Shown: in pieces, positions 27,090 to 41,124 of the stretch
Position numbering within the stretch: position 1 is the stretch's first letter
How the letters are laid out: each line of letters starts with the position of its first letter
Assembly (NCBI GenBank): GCA_002104945.1
Contig: MCFH01000003.1
Location: 1,488,001-1,552,000 of the forward strand
DNA length: 64,000 nt
Direction: 5' to 3'
Source: Piromyces finnis
Taxonomy: Eukaryota > Neocallimastigomycota > Neocallimastigomycetes > Neocallimastigales > Neocallimastigaceae
The notes under the pieces: model-generated
Database searches by the model: none
The model's input: the letters and a program-made list of their open reading frames with translations, nothing else
What the model was told of the DNA's origin: nothing
Made by a program: the position numbers and the translations under genes

Positions 27090-29094
27090 TTAAAAGTTTT
27101 TAATTTCTAATGAGGCAATAATAATTTGAATCTTATTGCCAAAATCTTCTTTCATAAGATTCTCTTCTGAACAACGAACTCTAACTGATGCTTTTAAATC
27201 TTCTAATATATTATCCAATATTCTTAAAAATAAAAATTATTATATATTTAAATTAATTTTATTAATTTTTATTTAAATAAAAATATATATATTTATTATG
27301 TTTTAAATAATAAAAATATTTAAATACTTTGTATCTTCTACAAATTCCCATAATAAAGCTTTTATTACTTCAGTATCCAATTGAATTTGGTAATAATCCT
27401 CTTTAGTAAAAGAAAATAGTCTTACATATTCTATAATACCCTATTTATTAATAACCAAAATAATTTGATATTAACATGAATATCTTGAAATTATATATAT
27501 ATATGTATTTTTTTTCTTAATTTTATTCCTTTACTTACCTTTAATAATATATTAATGATATTTGATTTTATATTAATTCTACTTAAATTTACATTGTTAT
27601 AATATTCAATTCTTTCGGTGAATAAACGATCAATATTTGTCATTAAATTTTGATCATTGCTAATGTAGGGATTATTAAAAGAAAAATTGGAAGAACTAGC
27701 TTGAGAATTTTGTAATAAATATGGATTATTAAATGGGGTTGGGGTAGCTAATCTACTTCTTATTGGTGAAGATTCAGCTATATATATATTTTTTTTCATT
27801 TATTATTTATAATAGGTTAAAAAAAAAAAAAAGAAAAATTAACCATTTTATTATTTTTTATTTTTATTATAGACTTTAAGTATTATATATTCACCAGAAA
27901 TGGAATCTGTATGTTTAGAAATATTGGTATAAATAACTTTAGTAATATCGATACAATATTTTTCGAGTTGTTGTAACACTGGTATCCAAAAATCGGAAAT
28001 CTTATCGTTTTCAGTGTATAGTTTTTCTGGGAATTCTTTTTTGGCTATGTAAATCAAATGATTTCCGGCAACTTGTGCATAACGATTTAATAAAGTCTAT
28101 GTATACAATTAACCGTTTTGTTAATTATAATAATATAATATATAATAGTATATTAAATTAAATTATTATGATATATATATATATATATATTTATTCATTT
28201 GATTTATTATAATAATATATATATATTTTCAAAATCATTATTATTTTACCTTTCTTAATTTTTGGCATTCACTAATACAAGAAGAAAGATCATCCAAGGC
28301 TTCCTTTTCTTTATTAAAAATATCTCCAGAAGTTGGTGAAGCTGATTCCTTTTCCATCATTTTTTCTTTATTTTCTTCTTCTTCTTCTTCTTCTTCTTCT
28401 TTTTCTTTATCCATTTTATATATTTCTTTGATATAAATATTATAAAGAGAATCAATTGTACCAATACTTAAACAATCACAAAATTGAACATAAAGTAAAA
28501 GTTTTGGTGAAACTTTAGTACGATACGAAAGACTTGATGAATATTTCTAATAAATGAAAAATATTTACAGTTAAAAATAAAATTAGAATATCGAATATAT
28601 ATATATATATATACTATTCTATATGTGTGTGCATGTATATGTATGTTTAAGTAAATAGTAATACTTACAGTCATTTTATTAAACATATTAATCCAAAAGT
28701 TTTTAAGACATTTGTTAATATTGGTATAAATAAGAACTTCATTATCCGATAAAAGATCTAATTCCTTAATATTTTCTTTCGTTATTTTCTATACATTTTA
28801 ATGGATAAAATTTAAAAAAAAAAATATTTATATTAAATATATAAGGATAGTAATAATAATAATAATAATATAAAATTTATGACAGTTATTATCTTTTTTT
28901 TTTTTTTATATTTTTTTGTTTGTATATTACATTAAGTTTTGGTATAATGGTATTAGTAAATTCATTTATAATATATTTTTCACTTTTATTTATATGAATC
29001 TCGAAATTATCTGTAAGACTGTTGTCAATTTCTTTATAATATGTATCTAAAAAAGGATTAACATTTATATATTAATAAATCTATAAAATAGGAT

Positions 29095-29137
<43 letters not shown>

Positions 29138-31469
29138 ATACTATTTTATTATATACTGTAAATAATAATCAAAAATCAAAAAGTTATGTTCTTTACCAAA
29201 TAATTTATCTTCACAACATTGGAATAAATCTTCTACTACATCAATTATCCAGTCTACTGTAATATTCAATACTTTTTCCTTTAAGGAGGTTAATTTTTGA
29301 AGGGCTTCCAATTTATTTATTTGAGAATGGGATGATTTTATTAAAACGTGAGATTGAGCATAAACTTCTTCTTTAGTATTGTTATTCTTATATTGATATA
29401 ATAGTTAATTAGTATATAAAATTTTTAATTTATTATCCTTATTATATATCGTTTTAATGCTATAGATCAGTGATGATTATTTTACCTTTTGGGAAGTTTT
29501 TAATTCTTCTGATAAAATTTTCAAATAATCATTACATAATTCATTTATAATCTCTTTAAATTTATGGGTAGCATCCATTCTTTCCTATTTATTTCATATT
29601 TTGGTGATGATGATTATATTAATAAAAAAAAAAAAATTAAGAAATAAAAATAATTTATGTATCTTCATTATTTATATATCTTAAAAAACTACTACTTCCT
29701 GATATCTTACATCATCATTTAAATTTGCATAGTATAATACATTTGTTAAAGCATCCTTATCTTGCTCAAGAAAGTAGTTTGAATAGGATACAATAAAAAG
29801 ATTTAATTCACTAAGGAAGCTATCATTTAACTTATCCATATTTTGTAATTGTTCTTCATTAGATTCTGAAGTTTCTTCACGACTTGCTATTAAAATATTT
29901 TTTAAATGTATTGAAGCACTATAATAAATTCATTTTTAATAATTAACACTTTTTAATATTTTATATAACATACATATATATGTATACATATATATATTTT
30001 ATGAAATTAAAGTTGCTTACTAGGATGAATATTCTTTATAAAGTTGGGTTGGTGGAAAGTTTAAGCCAATTAATAAACCAACATTCATTGAACTTTCTTT
30101 CATTGGCATCTATGAATCATCAATTTTTTTTTTTTTTTTTTTTTTTTGAAATTTTTATTAAATATAACTGTTAGGTAAACTTTTCGATTTAGTATTAATA
30201 AATATTTATTGTATTTGCTTACTTTAGTATTATTTATCTTTAACTTTTTAGATATTTTTTGTATTATTTCTTGACATTCTTCATCAATTTTATTAAAGCC
30301 AGATATATCCTTATATTTTTTTAATAATTTTTCGGTTTTTGAGTAATAAAAGACCGCTTGTGAATACTGTGGTGGGTTTTGATTTAAACAGTAATTTAAT
30401 CTTGCAGGTAATTCAAGGATAAATTGTAACTAGATACATTTTAAAATGAAAATATATAATATCACATAAATTAGGAATACTATCATAATTTTATGATGAC
30501 AATTGGAATTTGAAATTTCTCATTGAATAACTACCTTTTTTAATAATAAATTGACACTATTTAATTTATGAATTTTTTCACGACTTGTTTCGAGAGAATT
30601 ATTTATTTCACTTGAAGTTTTTGTAATGTTTTTAACTTTATCAAATAAATTACTCATTTCTGTATCAATATTTTCAATTTCTTTTCTCATCTTGATAATA
30701 TATATATAAATATAAACATATTAATCGCTATAATATATATATATATATACATATATATATTTCTGAAAAAAAAAAAGTAATATTTTGACATTTTTTTAAA
30801 ATTTTATTCTATATAAAATTTCATTTACATTTTGAATAGAGTCATTGGCATTAATGAATTTTCTATAATTGTCATAAATTAAGCCTTTCATTTCACTATC
30901 CAAGAGTTTCATTTCTATTAATTATTGTTTTTTAGTTTATATTATTATTAAATAAAATTTAATTTTTTCAATTTTTTTATATTTTAATTTTTTATTTTTA
31001 TTTTATTTTATTTTTTGACTAACCTGCTGATAATTTATTATTTTCTCTCAATAAAGATTTCATATTATATTCCTTTTTAACCTTTTTGATATATTCATTA
31101 GAATCAAAAGCTATTGAATCTATTACATATATTTAATACGAGTGAATAAATTGTATTTATAAATAGTTTTTTCATGTAACAATTATCTTTTATTTATGAT
31201 TTGGGCAAGTGAAATGTTTAATTACTTATGTCACTAGGATTTCTTGGTATTTTTTTAACATTTGATTTTTCTTTTATTCCATAATAACCTATATATATAT
31301 GGAATTTTATTCATTTATTGATATATATCAAAACAAATTTTAATTTTGGTTAATTACAAGTATATATATACAAATATAAAAAAAAATATTTTTTCATTTA
31401 TTAACTTTTTAAAAGTCCTCTGGCTTTTTCTTTATTTGTTCTATTCATTATTCTTTTATCATTTTCCAT
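27090..31469 (-). CDS. VPS51: VPS51, GARP/EARP tethering complex subunit
   Basis: Subunit of the GARP/EARP complexes that tether endosome-derived vesicles at the trans-Golgi. Seventeen exons join to 825 residues: 31469-31406, 31288-31226, 31119-31024, 30914-30829, 30690-30535, 30429-30223, 30109-30021, 29918-29711, 29584-29486, 29386-29197, 29046-28931, 28788-28669, 28546-28250, 28096-27895, 27777-27539, 27440-27328, 27222-27090. Diagnostic N-terminus: RGLLKSYYGIKEK, FDSNEYIKKVKKEYNMKSLL, then DSEMKGLIYDNYRKFINAND (Vps51/EXO84/COG1 N-domain). Diagnostic C-terminus: LMTNIDRLFTERIEYYNNVN, KSNIINILLKGIIEYVRLFSF and LLWEFVEDTKILDNILED. Exon 13 has a poly-Glu tract from a GAA repeat. Intron 14 uses GTGAAT as donor, the only choice that keeps the frame. 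Length is close to the human protein. Confidence 0.92.
28376..28410 (-). repeat. (GAA)n repeat coding poly-Glu in VPS51 exon 13
   Basis: About nine consecutive GAA codons on the minus strand encode a Glu run between the helical segment ending YKMDKEK and ENKEKMMEKE. Confidence 0.85.
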
Positions 31470-31694
31470 GTTTTTATTTTATTATATATTTTTATTTATT
31501 TATTTTTCTAAAAAAAAAAAAAAAAAAAAGGAAAAAGAATTTATATTTTTAATTTTTATGTATTAGAAATTCGAAATTGAATTTCAATTATTATTATTTT
31601 AAAATTAAAAAAAAATATATAGTTTAAAATTTAATAGAATATAAATAAAAAGTATAAAAATAAACAAAAATAAATAAATAAATAAATAGAAAAA

Positions 31695-31781
<87 letters not shown>

Positions 31782-31830
31782 ACAAATAAATAAATAAATA
31801 GAAAAATAAATAAATAAATAAATAGAAAAA

Positions 31831-31889
<59 letters not shown>

Positions 31890-32108
31890 ATACTTTTTTA
31901 GAAAAAATTAATTTTTATAGACTACAACTGTTCAGAAAAAAAAAAAAAAAATAAACTATATTCAAATAGTTAAATAATTTCATTTTTAATAGTTTCATTT
32001 TTTTTCCTTTTTTTTTTTTTTAGGTTTTATTAGTAATTTTAAAATGAAATAAATAATTTAAAAATAGTATTTACATTTAAAACATACAAAAATGAATTGA
32101 ATATTCAT
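31470..32108. other. Intergenic dominated by an AAAT array
   Basis: About 640 bp upstream of VPS51 and downstream of the unknown Asn-rich gene. It is largely the tetranucleotide array at 31668-31891 flanked by A/T runs. No gene. Confidence 0.7.
31668..31891. repeat. (AAAT)n tetranucleotide array, about 220 bp
   Basis: Over 50 tandem AAAT units interrupted by a few variants (ATAGAAAA at about 31687, 31799 and 31822; one AAAC). The repeated interruption pattern suggests internal duplication or slippage of larger blocks. Confidence 0.92.
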
Positions 32109-35026
32109 TTAAAATGAATTTGCGATAGAATTTTGGAAATAATTATTCCAACCCATAGGTGGCCATATTACATTTTTTTTGTTATCAAAAGTGTCATTCT
32201 TTGTTTCAAAACTAGTAATGAAGGCATTCACTAAGGAATCTTCTTTCTTTTTAATAAGATTTTTTTTCATTAAATCGTAATCATCATTAATACTAGTATT
32301 CATTCCATTATTATTATTATTATTATAGTTTGATGGACGAAAAGAATGCTTTATTTCTTGACAATCATAGATACTGATGGGTTTTGGATGATTAATTCCT
32401 CGTTTATTACAATTAGGATTATGATAATTTAAAACATTTTTCTTTTCACACGTTAAAGTATATACAAGAGGTTTTATGTAATTTATTTTTTCTATTGATA
32501 ATCTATCTTGACGATTTCTTATACGAACTTTACTATTTGTAGATTTAGCTTTATGGAAATCATGATACTGATCTTTTTTTGGCTCGGTAATCTTTGTAAT
32601 AATAGAATTGTATTCATTACATTTAATAGGGGAATCAACTTTTTGATTTTTATCATTAGTTTGTGATGCAAATAGGGATAAAAGAGATACTTGTTTTTTT
32701 TGCTTTTTATTTGATGTTGATTTATGAAATAACGATGTTTTTGGTTTTGATTTTTCATTAGATTCAAATTTTAATAATACATTGTTTAATTGATTATTTT
32801 CATTATGCTTATCAGCTATTATTTTTTCTTCCAATTTTTGTTTTTTACTTATGATAAAAGGATTTTTTACGATTTTATCTTCTTCATAGGTTCGTTTATT
32901 ACCCTTGGAAATATTATAAAATAACGGACTTTCCTTTTCAATTAAACCACCATTTGACGTTTTAGCATTGGATGACTTTGGTAAATTTATTGTTGTAGAT
33001 GTGGAAGAAGATGGTAATTCCTTAAAATAAAAATCTAATTTGGTTTTTCTTGGATGAGAACGGGTTAGTGATAGTGATTTTTTCTCTTTATTTGAAGAGT
33101 TAAATATATTCATATCTAATGTATTATTCACTTTAACTTTGTTTCCCTTTGATAATTTCTTTTCTTCTTCATCTTCAGACATAAACAAATTAATTAAGGC
33201 ATCCTTTTTTGATTTTTTCCTATTGATCAATTCTTTAATGGATGCCTGTTTATAATATTTCTTTTGCTGTTCATCGAAGAAATCATCATCTCTTTCATAG
33301 TTCATTTCATTGTCTATTTCATCATTATCAAAAAGCTGAATTAATTTACTTTCTATTTCAGCCTTTTCTTTTTCTTTGCTATCAACAAAATCGAAATTAC
33401 AAATGACATTATCATCATTATCATCATCATTGGCATCAGTATCATCACTGTTACCCTTCATATTATTACTACTATCTAATATCATTTTATCTTTATTATT
33501 TTTTGTAATACTATTATTGGTATAGAGATCCTTAACCTTAATCTTATTCCCATTTCCATTATTTGAGGACATTATAAACTCACCATCACTCTCAATGTCT
33601 GATGAGTCTTTAATATCATTTGAAAATAAATTTAAAAGGTCGTCTAAATCATCGTTGTTATCTGACATCAAAATTACATTATCATTATTATTATTTGATG
33701 ACGTTCCTTTATTATCAAATTTTTCTTTTTGTTTTTTATTAGTATCTACAGTACTTGATTTTCCTTTGCTTTTTGAAAAATTAATTGACAATTTATGATT
33801 TGAAGCATCGTTTATACTATTTGAAAATAAGATTGATATAGGTTGACCTACTTTATCAGAAAAATCATCTTTAGGTTTATTATCGTGCTTTTGATTTTCT
33901 AATGATACATCGTCAAATAAATTATCATTAATATTGGAAAATTTGTTAATAGTATTATTCTTTTTTTTAATTCCAAGTAAATTTTCATCGATAGTAAATT
34001 CATCATTTATTTTAATTAGATTAGGTATTTTTATATTTTTTGGATCTAATTCACTTTTTTGATTTTGAACCTCTTGACTGGATATTAAATCTACAAAATC
34101 ATTTGAAAATAAATTTAAAGGATCACTTTGGCTATTTTTCAAAGTATCAACAGTTTTTTTATTATTTTTTTCTTTTAATGCTTTATTTCTGTTACTTAAT
34201 GAATTTTTACTATTCAAGTTATCACTATAGTTTTTACTTTTTTCTAAATCATTTTTATTTTTTTTTGGGGTAGAATAATTACTGAATAATTTATCCATAC
34301 ATGTATCTATAGAAGGCAATACTGGTGAAGAAGAAAACATTTCTAAATCATTAAACATATCATTATTATTTTTATTTACATCATTATTTTTATCGTTACT
34401 GAAATTGTTATTACTATTAATTAATATAATATTGTCATTATTATATTCATCTTCTTTGCCTTCGTTTTCAAAACTACTTTCATTGTCATTATTTTCTTCA
34501 CTATCATAACTATTTTCTAAAATGACATTTTTTCTCTTTTTTTTATTTCTTTTTTGAATAACACTTTCTTGACTGTAAGAGTTATTTAATAACTGTTCCT
34601 GATATTTTATTTCATCGTCCTTTTTATTATTAAAATATTGATCTTGACTGCTATCAATAATTACTTCTTCAATATTTTGTGTGTTATTTAAACTATCCTC
34701 ATATTCATTATCTGAAACACAAAAATCATCATGTGCATATGTATTGCCTTTTGATCTTAAACCTCTAATATATATATGCAAATATTTAAATAATAAAATA
34801 ATACTATTAGTCTATCATTTCAATAGAACCTACAACAATTACAAAGTACTTACGCATAATTATAAGAATTATAAAATGGAATAATTTTTTTTGCAATTTC
34901 ACAATTTGAAATATGTTCTTTTTTCCTAATAATGATATAAATATAAAAAAAGTTTAATAGGAATGATTATTTTTTTTATAGAACTAATAAAGTCATTATT
35001 TGAACACTTTTTTTTTTTTACCTCAT
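32109..35026 (-). CDS. Unknown Asn/Asp/Ser-rich disordered protein with repeated LF motif
   Basis: Not recognised. Three exons join to 910 residues: 35026-35022 (only ATGAG), 34925-34854, 34764-32109. The splices give MRKKEHISNCEIAKKIIPFY then NSYNYAGLRSKGNTYAHDDF, continuous with the long exon. Most of the protein is disordered and rich in Asn, Asp, Ser and Lys. A short motif of the form LxLFSND, flanked by acidic residues, recurs at least six times (PLNLFSNDFVD, LLNLFSNDIKD, SILFSNSIND, LIQLFDNDEID, LINLFMSEDEE, LLSLFASQTND). A region near RTKLDFYFKEL looks like a possible PIP-box-like peptide. The end is more ordered and aromatic (NVIWPPMGWNNYFQNSIANS). A chromatin or DNA-repair scaffold is one possibility but no domain supports it. 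Confidence 0.7.
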
Positions 35027-36244
35027 ATTATATATCAATTCATCTTCGAATTTTATTAATTTTTATTTCAAAATAAAAAAATAAAATTAATAATAATTTG
35101 TAATTTTTTTTTTTTTTACTATATTAAATATTAAATTTTATTTTATAATTAATTTAAAATTTTAAAAAAACAAAAAACAATAACAAAAATAATGTACATT
35201 ATGCATTACATTTTCATTAATGTATTAATATGTATTAAAGGTTTTTATGTTAAATAATCCACTATAAAAAATTCTTCTAGTTAGAATCAATATATATCCA
35301 TCCAATCAAATCTAAATAAAATATATGTTAATATAATAATAACAATATAAAATTTCGACGATTGCCAATCAACGATGAAAAACAATATAACTATCATATA
35401 TTAGAATATATACATATATATTATTAATACAAAGATGTATTAAACATTGAAGAACATTTTTTTGTATTTTCACATATATAAAAAGTATAATATATGAATA
35501 AATTAAATAATATATATAAAACAAATAATTAATATAAAAAGTAAAATATATTTTGTATATTGTTATATATTATCATTAATTTAATTATAGATTTTAATAA
35601 TATAAAAAAAATAATTAATATGATATCATAATTTATGAAGAAATGGATTGATATATAAGCTATTTACTATTATTATATATATAGAAATTTATCCAATTTA
35701 TATTAGAATGATTAAAAAAAAAAAAAAATTTATGCCATTTTTAATGCTTATTAAATTAATTTTAATTAATAATAGAAACTACTAATATAAGTTTATATTA
35801 AAAAAAAAAAAACTTTTTATATTTTACTTTTTTTTTTTTTTTAAACTATAACAAAATTTAAATTTATATCTATTCAATATAAATTTATATTTTTTTATAA
35901 AGATTTTATAATTTAAAAAAGTATTTCTAAAAGGTAAATAAACATTATATAATGATAGAAACATATAATATTGAAAAGAAAAGAAAAGTATTAATGGAAA
36001 AATATATTTTATTATTATATATATAATTATATATAATCTTTTTTTATTTTCATTTAAATTTCGAATGATTTTCAACAACTCATTGGATTAATTAAAAACA
36101 TTGTGCAAAATGATATATAAAATGATATATTTAAAAAACAATTTTTAACAACAACGATAATATACATTTAACCAAACTATTTATTACGGTAAAATAAAAC
36201 AAAAATTAATTTTGAAAATAATTTAAAGTATAAAATAGAGAATT
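35027..36244. promoter_or_regulatory. Divergent promoter region, unknown gene / importin alpha
   Basis: About 1.2 kb between two start codons on opposite strands. AT-rich with short TATA-like runs everywhere, so no single TATA box can be chosen. No E-box or exon found. Confidence 0.4.
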
Positions 36245-38663
36245 ATGGATAGAGGTAAATCAGAACATCGTATTGGTCAATACAAAAGTCGTGGTCTTCT
36301 TCAAACCGATGAATTAAGACGTCGTCGTGAAGATGCTGCTGTTGAAATTAGAAAACAAAAAAGAGAAGAAAATTTATCAAAGAGAAGAAACTTCCTTAAT
36401 CAAACCTTCTCTGATGATGATAGCGATGATGATGATTATGAATTTGAAACTCCATATGCTGAAGAAGTAAATATATATATATATTTTCGAGGAATATTGA
36501 TTATTATTATTTTTAAAGTAACAATTATGAATCTTGAAAATTAAACTATAAAATTAATTTATATATGATAAATTTTTTCATGCGTATTATAATTCAAATA
36601 TTATTTAATTATCAATCACCAAATATATTACTAAATGAAATATAGCTTCAACAATTACCAGAAATGATCAATAAAATATACTCTAACGAAGTCGATGATC
36701 AATTAGATGCTACAACTAGATTCAGAAAAATTCTTTCCAAAGAACGTAATCCACCAATTGAAGAAATTATCAACTGTGGTGTTATTCCAAGATTAATTGA
36801 ATTTTTAAAATCTCAACACACTCTTTTACAAGTATATATTGTGTTTAAATTACATTACAATAATAAAAAAAAGTTCAGGAAGTTGTAATTAAATCTTATA
36901 TTTAAATTTTTTATAATTAGTTTGAAGCTGCTTGGGCTTTAACTAATATTGCTTCAGGTACCACAGATCAAACTCAAGTTATTATAGACCATGGTGCTGT
37001 ACCAATCTTTATTTCTTTATTATATTCACCAGTTTCAGATGTCAAGGAACAAGTATGTTGTTAATACAGTAAAATTAATATGGAATAAGAATATATATTT
37101 TCTAATATATAGTATTTAAAAATTAAAAATATTTATTCTAAAAATAAAAATAAATAGGCTGTTTGGGCTCTCGGTAACATTGCTGGTGATAATCCAGCTT
37201 GTAGAGACTACGTTTTAAGTAACAATGCTTTAACTCCAATCTTAAATATCTTAAACGATCATACCAATAAAGTTTCTATGTTACGTAATGCTACCTGGGC
37301 TTTATCTAACCTCTGTAGAGGAAAGAATCCACAACCAGATTGGGAAATTGTAAAATTCAACTATTTATATATATATAATTTAATTAGATTTTTTTTGTAT
37401 ATTAATGAGTTTATATTTGTATACTATAAATATTATAAATATGAAATTCAAAAAATTTTTATTAAAAGATTAAGCAATGCCTTCCAGTTTTAGCCAAATT
37501 AATTTATGCTCAAGATCCAGAAGTTTTAACTGATGCCTGTTGGGCTCTTTCATATTTATCTGATGGTTCTAACCAAAAGATTCAAGCTGTTATTGAATCT
37601 GGTGTATGCCGTCGTTTAGTTGAACTTTTAATGTACCCACAATACAGTGTTCAAACTCCAGCTCTTCGTACTATTGGTAACATTGTTACTGGTGATGATG
37701 TTCAAACTCAAGTAAATATTATAACTATTATTATACATAAAATTATTATTACTTAGTAAGCGATGTTAATGAAGTAATCCATTTTTTTTATCAAATTATT
37801 TTTAATATAGGTTATTGTAAATTCTAATGCTTTACCATCTCTCTTATCATTACTTAACAGTCCAAGAGAAGGTATTAAGAAGGAAGCTTGTTGGACCATT
37901 TCTAATATTACTGCTGGTAATACTTCTCAAATTCAAGTAAGTCCTTGGTTAAAATATCTATGTTGAAATATTTTTTTTAAAATATAATATTAATTCAAAA
38001 ATAAAATTTAAATAATAATAATAATAATAATAATAAACATTTAGGATGTTATTGATGCTAATATTATTCCAGTTTTAATTGATGTTCTCAAGACTGGTGA
38101 CTTCAAGACAAAGAAGGAAGCTTGTTGGGCTATTTCTAACGCCACTTCTGGTGGTTTACAAAACCCAGAACAAATCAGGTAAATAAATAATTAAAAACTT
38201 AAATTTATTGATAGAACACAGTAGTAAAGAATAAAAATTAAATATTCCATTATAATTTTGATTATTTTGAAATAAAATAAAAAGATATTTAGTTCAACAA
38301 GGATGTATTACTCCACTTTGTGATCTTCTTACTTGTAAGGATAATAGAATTATTCAAGTTGCTTTAGATGGTTTAGAAAACATACTAAAGGTTGGTGAAC
38401 AAGATAGAAGTTTGAACGAAGACAACTTAAACCAAATGGCTTTATACATTGAAGAATGCGGTGGTATGGATAAGATTCACAACTTACAAGCTCACAAGAA
38501 TGTTGAAATTTACAACAAGGCATACAATATTATTGATAAATACTTCAATGATGATGAAGAAGAAACCGGTTTAGAAGCTGAAGTTGATAATACTGGTGCT
38601 TTCAACTTTTCTGCTGATAACAGACAATTTGTTCCAAACGGTGGTTTCCACTTTGGTCATTAA
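36245..38663 (+). CDS. SRP1: Importin subunit alpha
   Basis: Karyopherin alpha, the nuclear-import adaptor that binds classical NLS cargo and importin beta. Eight exons join to 535 residues: 36245-36466, 36646-36831, 36921-37052, 37158-37349, 37475-37711, 37811-37936, 38045-38178, 38285-38663. The N-terminal IBB domain is clear ([25 protein letters not shown]) and is followed by an acidic DDDSDDDD stretch. Ten ARM repeats follow, with the NLS-binding W/N pairs in [55 protein letters not shown] and [11 protein letters not shown]. The C-terminal [13 protein letters not shown] and acidic DDEEE match the CAS-binding end. Exon borders often fall at the same place in the ARM repeat (after Q, before the W helix). 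Length is standard. Confidence 0.97.
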
Positions 38664-39172
38664 ATATTTTAAGCGAAATCGACATAATATTAAACGTTTA
38701 TTTATTCTTTTCATATTTTTTTTAATTCTAATCAAAAAAAAAAAAATTCTATTTATTAGTTTAAATATCTTTTTTTTTTTTTTACATTCTATATCTTAGT
38801 ATTATAATTAGAAATATAGTTTATCAACAACAATATAAATTATTATTACAGTATAAAAGTTTCATTATTTTTAATTATTATCGATGAATACTAAGTTTTT
38901 TTCTAAAAAAAAAAAAATTTGCGTATATAAATAAAAATTTAAATAAAAAAAAAATAAAAAATTATAAAAATAAAAAAAATTCAATTTTAAATTATTTTTT
39001 TTTGGGATAATTAAAAAAATTATTTTATAATTAAATGGTGTGTAACATTTAATTTAAAAATACTTTAAACTTTAATTTTTTTTTTTTTTTTAAATAGAAC
39101 TTTTTAATAAAGATTGACATTTTCTTTTAGAATTTTCAAATTTTAACGAATAAAAGTAAAAAAAAAAAAAAA
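38664..39172. other. Intergenic: importin alpha 3' flank / kinase promoter
   Basis: About 510 bp between two plus-strand genes. Only T/A tracts; no gene. Confidence 0.6.
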
Positions 39173-40110
39173 ATGGATAAATATGAATTATTAGAAGTTA
39201 TTGGTTCTGGAAGTTTTGGAATGATAAGAAAAATTAGAAGAAAAAAGGATAATAAGGTAGAGTATTATTGTAGAATTGAATCATTAATTAAAATATAAAA
39301 TTATTATTATTATTCCTATGGTATATTCATGGGTACCACATAAATGATAATGGAAAAAAAAAACAAAAAAAAAAAACTCTTTCCTCTTTATATAATTGAC
39401 ATATTATCAACACTATAATAAAGATATTAGTAAGGAAAGAAATTGATTTTCGAAAAATGAATGAAAAAGAAAGAAAACAACTTGTAACAGAAGTTAATAT
39501 ACTAAGAGATTTACATCACCCTAATATAGTTAAATATTATGAAAGAATAATAGATAAAGAAAATTATTTAATTTATATAATTATGGAATATTGCGAAGGA
39601 GGTAGATATTTTCTATTTATTTTTTCAATAGCTTTTCAGAATTTAAATTATAAAAATTTTTAAAATTTTAAAATAAATTTTATAATAATACTATCATAAT
39701 TTGTATATAGGTGATTTGGCAGTATTAATCCAAAAATGTCGTAAAGAAAAGTAATTACAAAGTTTAAAAATAGTTTTAAATATATAGAAAAAAAAAAAAA
39801 AAAACAATTTAGAATTCATACCCATATTTATTTTCAATTTGAATAGAACAATGATTCCTGAAAGATTTATATGGTTGGTTTTTTCACAATTAATACTTGC
39901 ATTACATGAATGTCATTATGGTTCAAAAGGGGATAATTCTCAAAGACCAGCAATTTTACACAGGTACTTTTTTTATTTATTATTTTTTTTTAATAAATAT
40001 ATATTTTAATGTATCAATCATTTAATATAAATATACTTTTATATTTAATATTTAAAATTTTGTTAAATTTTTTGTTGTAATTCAATTATAATAATATTGC
40101 TTTTCATTTT

Positions 40111-40150
<40 letters not shown>

Positions 40151-41081
40151 AGAGATTTAAAACCAGATAACGGTAATTTTTTTTAAACTTTTTGTTATTA
40201 ATACTTTTTTTTTATAAAAGAAATTTATTAATTTTTTTTTTTTTAAATTGAATACAATACTTTTTTTTTTTTCTTTTCAAATTTAACTATTATTATATTA
40301 GTATTTCTTTCGAGTAATGTAATCAATTCTTATACGCATGTGAAATTAGGTGATTTTGGTTTAGCAAGGGTAATAGATAATCCAGAAAAAGATTTTGCAC
40401 AAACCTATGTTGGGTAGATATTAAATATATAAATTTTCTAAAATTATGCATTAATGTATAAAATGTTACTCATTTTTTTTAATAAAGAACGCCGTATTAT
40501 ATGTCACCCGAATTGATAAATGAGCAAGCATATAATAACAAATCTGATATTTGGTCATTAGGTATTTTAGTAATTAGATAGGATCATTATATCTAGGTAT
40601 TACTATTCTTATTAATTAAATATATTAACTATAAAAATTATTATAGGTTGCTTAATATATGAATTATGTACATTAGAGTAAGTATTGTTCTTATTATTTA
40701 TACAAAGTATAGGCGTTATTATGTATAAATGCCATCTCTAATACTTATATTCATTTTTATGAATAATTTAAAATATTAAAAAAATTAGACCACCTTTTCA
40801 AGCAAGAACTCAAATATTATTAGCAAAAAAAATTAAAGAAGGAAAAATTCTTGATATACCTAAAGAGGTTAGTTGCAATCTTTATAACATTAATTTTGAA
40901 ATATAAATATATACACAGGTTAAATATTCAATGCATATTATACTAAATTATAAATAGTATTCACAGGATATGAGATTACTCATTAAATCAATGTTAAATG
41001 TTTCAGTAAGAATAATTAATATTATTAGTATTTAATCAATAAAATTCTAAGAATAATAATTAAATAGTAATGATTTAAATA

Positions 41082-41124
<43 letters not shown>

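Noticed and set aside
31346-31552. 68-codon plus-strand frame of Phe, Tyr, Leu
   Set aside because: Overlaps the first exon of VPS51 on the other strand and is low complexity.
34600-34764. FANCM/Mph1 C-terminal tail similarity (YAHDDFCVSDNEYED)
   Set aside because: Only a short acidic motif is suggestive; no helicase or nuclease domain is present, so no name was given.
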